Below, piece by piece: positions 60,301 to 64,000 of a stretch of 64,000 nt of DNA; the first letter of the stretch is position 1, and the number at the start of each line of letters is the position of its first letter. The notes under the pieces are model-generated. The model was not told where the DNA came from and made no database searches. It worked only from the letters and a program-made list of their open reading frames with translations. A program made the translations under genes and the position numbers. This DNA is from an uncultured Winogradskyella sp. (lineage in GTDB: Bacteria > Bacteroidota > Bacteroidia > Flavobacteriales > Flavobacteriaceae), in the NCBI GenBank assembly GCA_913055905.1, contig CAJXLB010000003.1, positions 124,001 to 188,000 of the forward strand, written 5' to 3'.

Positions 60301-60358
60301 TAGCCTATTTGACCCTCTAATTTCAAAGACACAATTTTATTACCTAGAGGCTAAATCG

Positions 60359-60379
60359 TATCTTTGTCATGTATTTTTG
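60359..60379 (+). promoter_or_regulatory. Two -7 boxes upstream of the CCA-adding enzyme
   Basis: TATCTTTG (60359-60366) and TATTTTTG (60372-60379) are both full matches to TAnnTTTG and 13 bases apart. Each may drive its own start. A TTTG -33 box is not found at the usual distance. Confidence 0.45.
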
Positions 60380-60412
60380 GTGCTACTATCGTACTAAAGC
60401 TTACTAGTTTTT

Positions 60413-61840
60413 ATGAATTACAAACAAGCCTTAAATCACGATATTTTTAAGTCTATATCACAATCAGCTCAAGACCTAGGAGTTGACTGTTATGTCATTG
60501 GTGGTTTTGTAAGGGACCTATTGTTAGAAAGAGAGAATTCTAAGGATATCGATATCGTGGCTGTAGGTAGCGGAATTGAATTAGCTTCACATGTTTCCCA
60601 ATCCTTACCCAATTCACCCAAAGTACAGATATTTAAAACCTATGGCACTGCCATGTTGAGATATAATGATATAGATGTAGAATTTGTAGGCGCCAGAAAA
60701 GAAAGCTACACAAAGGACAGTAGAAATCCAGTGGTAGAAACCGGGACATTGGAAGACGACCAAAACCGTCGCGATTTCACCATTAATGCGTTGGCACTAA
60801 GTCTTAATGAAGTCAATTATGGCGACCTCATCGACCCGTTTAATGGCTTGTCGGATTTAGAAAAAGGCATCATAAAAACACCATTAGACCCAGACATTAC
60901 CTTTAGCGATGATCCATTGCGCATGCTGCGTGCCATTCGGTTTGCAACACAATTAAATTTTAAAATAGAGAAGGCCTCTTTTGAAGCCATAGAGCGCAAC
61001 AAAGACCGAATTAAAATTATTACCAAGGAGCGCATCGTTGTAGAACTGAATAAAATTCTTGAAACGTCGAAACCTTCCACAGGGTTTAAGCTCTTGGAAA
61101 AAACAGGACTTTTAGAATATATCCTCCCGGAACTTACAGCCTTAAAAGGTATTGAAGAAATTGAAGGCCAACGGCATAAAGACAATTTTTACCACACGCT
61201 GGAGGTCGTAGATAATATTTGCAAAACGACAGATAATCTATGGCTTAGATGGGCGGCATTATTACATGATATAGGCAAAGCACCAACAAAAAAATTTACT
61301 AAAAAGAATGGCTGGACCTTCCATGCGCATGAATTTGTAGGGTCTAAAATGGTGTACAAATTATTCAAACGGCTTAAAATGCCCTTGAATGATAAAATGA
61401 AGTTTGTTCAAAAAATGGTATTGATGAGCTCGAGACCTATAGCCTTGGCTTCTGAGGTTACGGACTCTGCCGTGAGACGCCTTATTTTTGATGCAGGTGA
61501 GCACGTTGAGGATTTAATGACACTTTGCGAGGCAGATATTACAACCAAAAACCCAAAACGATTCAGAAAATACCACAACAATTTTAAATTGGTTCGTGAG
61601 AAAATATCTGAAGTTGAAGAACGTGATCGCATAAGAAATTTTCAACCACCTGTGACTGGTGAAGAAATTATGAGAACCTTTAATCTTGGTCCCTCACGTG
61701 AAATAGGAATGATCAAGGAAACCATAAAAGAAGCCATTTTAGATGGGAAGATTCCCAACGAACATGAAGCGGCATATGAGTTAATGCTAGAAAAAGGAAA
61801 GAAATTAGGCTTAACAATAAGCAATGAAAAAGAGATTTAG
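60413..61840 (+). CDS. cca: CCA-adding tRNA nucleotidyltransferase with HD domain
   Basis: A 475-residue class II nucleotidyltransferase. The active site is [25 protein letters not shown] (about 28-52) with the D-x-D pair, followed by [14 protein letters not shown] (about 119-132) and the template motif [16 protein letters not shown] (about 167-182). An HD domain with HTLEVVDNI and [13 protein letters not shown] (about 262-292) follows. It adds or repairs the CCA end of tRNA. Poly(A) polymerase is the other possibility, but a lone copy with HD fits the CCA enzyme. It overlaps ctaA by 17 bases. Confidence 0.92.
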   Translation: MNYKQALNHDIFKSISQSAQDLGVDCYVIGGFVRDLLLERENSKDIDIVAVGSGIELASHVSQSLPNSPKVQIFKTYGTAMLRYNDIDVEFVGARKESYTKDSRNPVVETGTLEDDQNRRDFTINALALSLNEVNYGDLIDPFNGLSDLEKGIIKTPLDPDITFSDDPLRMLRAIRFATQLNFKIEKASFEAIERNKDRIKIITKERIVVELNKILETSKPSTGFKLLEKTGLLEYILPELTALKGIEEIEGQRHKDNFYHTLEVVDNICKTTDNLWLRWAALLHDIGKAPTKKFTKKNGWTFHAHEFVGSKMVYKLFKRLKMPLNDKMKFVQKMVLMSSRPIALASEVTDSAVRRLIFDAGEHVEDLMTLCEADITTKNPKRFRKYHNNFKLVREKISEVEERDRIRNFQPPVTGEEIMRTFNLGPSREIGMIKETIKEAILDGKIPNEHEAAYELMLEKGKKLGLTISNEKEI

Positions 61841-62864
61841 AAAAACGGCAAAGGTAGCCCTTGTATTAATCTATTTGGTTATTGCGGCAGGTGCCATTGT
61901 AAGGATGACAGGCTCTGGAATGGGCTGCCCAGATTGGCCAAAGTGCTTTGGGTATTACATCCCTCCTACAGATATTGCGGATTTACAATTCAAACCTAAT
62001 CACGATTACAAGAAAGGCGTGGTTATCATTGTAGATGAAGCCTTGCAGGTAGCCAAAACAGATTTTGTCTCTGATGACGAACTTAACCTCAACAATTGGG
62101 AACCCTACACCGCTCATGATTATGCTATTTTTAATCCCGTGCATACGTGGGTGGAATATATAAATCGCTTACTCGGCGCACTTTCTGGTTTACCTATTTT
62201 GCTATTTACCATTATGGCTATTTGGTTGTGGAAAGACAAAAAGCGATTTCTTATGCTTTCACTACTTACTGTATTTGGGATGGGATTTCAGGCGTGGTTG
62301 GGTAAGACCGTTGTAGATTCTAATCTGGCGCCTTACAAGATTACCACGCATATGGTTATGGCCTTGGTCATTGTGGCCCTTATCCTATATCTTATCTATA
62401 CGGCAAAAACAACCTTTAAAAATCAGATTTATGATGCGCGATTTCGTATCATACTTATTGTAGCGACAGTAATTAGTCTCATTCAAATTATACTTGGCAC
62501 GCAGGTGCGCCAATTTGTTGATGTTCAAAATAAATTGAATGGTTATCTCAATTGGGATTTTACAGCCATTGCGCCAAATGATTTTTATATCCATAGAACC
62601 TTATCCATACTCATTTTGGTGCTCAATCTTACACTGTTCCTTAGAAATAGAACGCTTAATTTGGGCTACTCTAAAATCAATTTAGTACTGGTGTGCATTG
62701 GACTTGAAATTGCTACTGGTATTGCTATGTACTATTTTAATTTTCCATTTTCAACACAGCCAATACATTTACTTATTGCCGCAATTATGATTGGCATTCA
62801 GTTTTATATTATTTTAGAAAGCAGCAATAAGAAGGTTTTGAAACCAGTTGCAAGTGCTAGTTAA
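61824..62864 (+). CDS. ctaA: Haem A synthase (CtaA/COX15)
   Basis: A 346-residue membrane enzyme with about eight helices that oxidises haem O to haem A, the cofactor of aa3-type oxidases. The helix [24 protein letters not shown] (about 15-38) carries the family signature and a Cys pair. Histidine ligands are visible in [19 protein letters not shown] (about 108-126), [12 protein letters not shown] and [10 protein letters not shown]. It implies that this organism also makes an aa3-type oxidase elsewhere, besides the cbb3 enzyme here. Confidence 0.93.
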   Translation: MKKRFRKTAKVALVLIYLVIAAGAIVRMTGSGMGCPDWPKCFGYYIPPTDIADLQFKPNHDYKKGVVIIVDEALQVAKTDFVSDDELNLNNWEPYTAHDYAIFNPVHTWVEYINRLLGALSGLPILLFTIMAIWLWKDKKRFLMLSLLTVFGMGFQAWLGKTVVDSNLAPYKITTHMVMALVIVALILYLIYTAKTTFKNQIYDARFRIILIVATVISLIQIILGTQVRQFVDVQNKLNGYLNWDFTAIAPNDFYIHRTLSILILVLNLTLFLRNRTLNLGYSKINLVLVCIGLEIATGIAMYYFNFPFSTQPIHLLIAAIMIGIQFYIILESSNKKVLKPVASAS

Positions 62865-62892
62865 ATTGTATATTTAGTATAGATTTACACTT

Positions 62893-63408
62893 ATGATTTA
62901 CCGCTTTAGAGTCATTTTAGACAACGATACAGAAGATGATGTGTTTCGTGATTTAGAAATCAGGGAAACCGACACCATGGAAGACCTCCATAATATCATC
63001 ACGCAATCCTTTGGTTTTGATGGTATGGAAATGGCTTCGTTTTACATTAGTGATGACGATTGGAATCAAGGCGAAGAAATTGCTATGTTTGATATGAGCG
63101 AGGGCTCCAATAAAGTTAAGGTGATGGCAACAACCACAATTAAGGACGTGGTACATGAAGCCTCACCAAAATTAATTTACGTCTACGATTTCCTTAGCAT
63201 GTGGACGTTTTATGTGGAATTAGCAGAGATTGTTGAGGAAGCTCAAGGTACCGATTATCCCAACCTTATGTTTGTCCATGGCCAAATTCCAGACAACGCA
63301 CCAGAGAAATCATTTGAAGCCGAAAGTTTTGACGATTTTAATGAGTTTGATGATGATTTGGATATGGACGATTATGAAAGTTTGGATTTTGATGAAAATT
63401 GGAATTAA
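62893..63408 (+). CDS. pRiA4b ORF-3 / IS1096 TnpR-like domain protein
   Basis: A 171-residue acidic protein matching the family named after plasmid pRiA4b ORF-3. The segment IYRFRVILDNDTEDDVFRDLEI (about 2-23), DTMEDLHNIITQSFGFD (about 27-43) and IYVYDFLSMWTFYVELAEI (about 95-113) are typical. The last 35 residues are strongly acidic (Asp/Glu-rich). The family name derives from passenger genes on mobile elements, but no transposase, repeat or target duplication is near, so this looks like a stable chromosomal gene of unknown function. Confidence 0.82.
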   Translation: MIYRFRVILDNDTEDDVFRDLEIRETDTMEDLHNIITQSFGFDGMEMASFYISDDDWNQGEEIAMFDMSEGSNKVKVMATTTIKDVVHEASPKLIYVYDFLSMWTFYVELAEIVEEAQGTDYPNLMFVHGQIPDNAPEKSFEAESFDDFNEFDDDLDMDDYESLDFDENWN

Positions 63409-63420
63409 CCAATTTCAGTT
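63396..63420. terminator. Weak hairpin between converging genes
   Basis: A perfect 7-bp stem, AAATTGG/CCAATTT (63396-63402 with 63409-63415), whose loop contains the stop codon of the plus-strand gene. Only a short T-rich stretch follows, so terminator activity is uncertain. Confidence 0.4.
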
Positions 63421-63423
63421 TTA

Positions 63424-63741
63424 TTACAACTCTAAATCTTCTTCCGCTTTGTTATCTTGAGGTGCAGTGGCCAATAATACACCAGCAAGAGGTACTAAAA
63501 ACAACCATTTGTTGTAGCCTGCGTCATTGAGTCTTCTAAAGCCTAAAGTAATTAAGGGCAAGCTCAGTAATATCCGTACCCAGAAATTCAATTCCCTGTT
63601 AAATTCAAACTGACCTCTAAATGCGACCCAGAGCGGATACAGTACTAACCAAGTAAACAAAAAGAAATACCAAAATTCCTTTAAGCTGGCTTTGCCGTTG
63701 ATGTCAAAAATCTGTTTAAATGGATTTAGTATATATCTCAT
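63424..63741 (-). CDS. DUF805 membrane protein
   Basis: A 105-residue protein from the ATG at 63741; a GTG at 63750 would add three residues. MRYILNPFKQIFDINGKASLKEFWYFFLFTWLV is the DUF805 start: a short amphipathic piece followed by a first helix. Two more helices follow (about 45-62 and 75-92), and GFRRLNDAGYNKWLFLVPL is the family motif. The function is unknown. Confidence 0.88.
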   Translation of the reverse strand: MRYILNPFKQIFDINGKASLKEFWYFFLFTWLVLYPLWVAFRGQFEFNRELNFWVRILLSLPLITLGFRRLNDAGYNKWLFLVPLAGVLLATAPQDNKAEEDLEL

Positions 63742-63903
63742 TTTATGCACTTTGACCTAAAGATAAAAAAATTCCATCTTAAATTACAAAAGGTTTTGTT
63801 ACTTGGCTTTAACAACATGTCGCTAACGGCAAAGCATAAAACCTGTAACAAAAAATTACTTCACTCGTCTTATCAATAACTAATCAAAAAAAACCAATCC
63901 ATT

Positions 63904-64000
63904 TTGGAGCCAATCCTTACAATTAACAATCTCACCAAAAAATTTGGGTACCTCACTGCTGTTAAAGATTTAAGCTTTACCATTAATAAAGGCAATGTCT
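63904..64000 (+). CDS. ABC transporter ATP-binding protein (3' end outside window)
   Basis: The first 32 codons of a gene are visible, starting from a TTG at 63904: the frame has a stop at 63877 and no ATG between. The sequence EPILTINNLTKKFGYLTAVKDLSF is the usual A-loop region of ABC ATPases, with the aromatic Tyr that stacks on ATP. The Walker A motif would come a few residues past the window edge. The transported substrate is unknown. The 153-base gap before it shows no clear promoter. Confidence 0.75.
   Translation, partial: MEPILTINNLTKKFGYLTAVKDLSFTINKGNV

Noticed and set aside
62893-63408. Insertion sequence or transposon remnant suggested by the TnpR-like family name
   Set aside because: No terminal repeats, transposase or target duplication are seen nearby.
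1-64000. tRNA or rRNA genes, CRISPR arrays, prophage or defence islands
   Set aside because: The intergenic gaps were read for cloverleaf-like or repeated sequences and none was found; the genes are housekeeping, envelope and respiration types.

Overview
This window is chromosomal DNA from a member of the Bacteroidetes, most likely a marine or aquatic Flavobacteriaceae. The evidence is AT-rich coding DNA, promoters with the Bacteroidetes -7 signature TAnnTTTG in place of sigma70 boxes, a fused CcoN-CcoO cytochrome oxidase subunit, the gliding lipoprotein GldI, and families largely confined to this phylum (DUF5606, DUF3810, OstA-like, 2TM-domain proteins, LETM1-related protein). About 64 protein genes fill almost all of the sequence. 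I see no tRNA or rRNA gene, CRISPR array, insertion sequence, prophage or plasmid origin. No gene-free stretch exceeds 300 bases once corrected gene starts are used.

Layout. 1-3.3 kb: the end of a BNR/sortilin-type beta-propeller protein, facing an FMN-dependent alpha-hydroxyacid dehydrogenase. 3.3-13.4 kb: a micro-aerobic respiration island with a Crp/Fnr-type regulator, divergent from the copper ATPase CcoI and the cbb3 oxidase genes ccoS, ccoNO, ccoQ, ccoP, ccoG, fixH and a SafE-like membrane protein. 13.4-16.5 kb: a universal stress protein and oxygen-independent HemN on the minus strand, then a Cu/Zn superoxide dismutase lipoprotein. 16.6-23.4 kb: a LETM1-related protein and a long minus-strand operon with a LytS-type kinase, three 2TM domains, an amidohydrolase, DUF2306 and a LytTR regulator. 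23.6-26.7 kb: small genes (SRPBCC, an unknown lipoprotein, a cysteine-free ArsC-like protein, DinB, and a DUF4136 lipoprotein whose start codon is missing). 26.7-32.8 kb: ndk, nrnA, gldI, a cyclophilin-FKBP protein, pepD and DUF3810. 32.9-37.2 kb: two amidohydrolase-fold secreted proteins. 37.3-50.8 kb: housekeeping genes (TrmH-type methylase, Ste24-type protease, Rel, Fur, purA, OstA-like, aminotransferase, TPR, two DUF368 genes, aroE). 50.8-55.4 kb: DUF349, then mazG, DUF5606, def and ruvX. 55.6-60.3 kb: dapD and lipopolysaccharide-type glycosyltransferases with a sugar kinase. 60.4-64 kb: CCA tRNA nucleotidyltransferase, ctaA, a pRiA4b ORF-3-like protein, DUF805 and the start of an ABC transporter ATPase.

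The strongest regulatory signal is a 14-bp palindrome, ATGACA-N2-TGTCAT, found before ccoI, ccoS, hemN and a small unknown operon at 24.9 kb. In all four places the palindrome starts exactly 36 bases before a -7 box, which is the geometry of a class II Crp/Fnr activator site. This links copper loading, the high-affinity oxidase, anaerobic haem synthesis with a Usp protein, and the cysteine-free ArsC-like operon into one probable low-oxygen regulon, presumably run by the Fnr-like protein at 3350-4027. Other items worth a second look are the 2TM/LytS/LytTR operon with an apparent kinase-2TM gene fusion, the degenerate amidohydrolases, the tandem DUF368 genes and a sialyltransferase-like enzyme.
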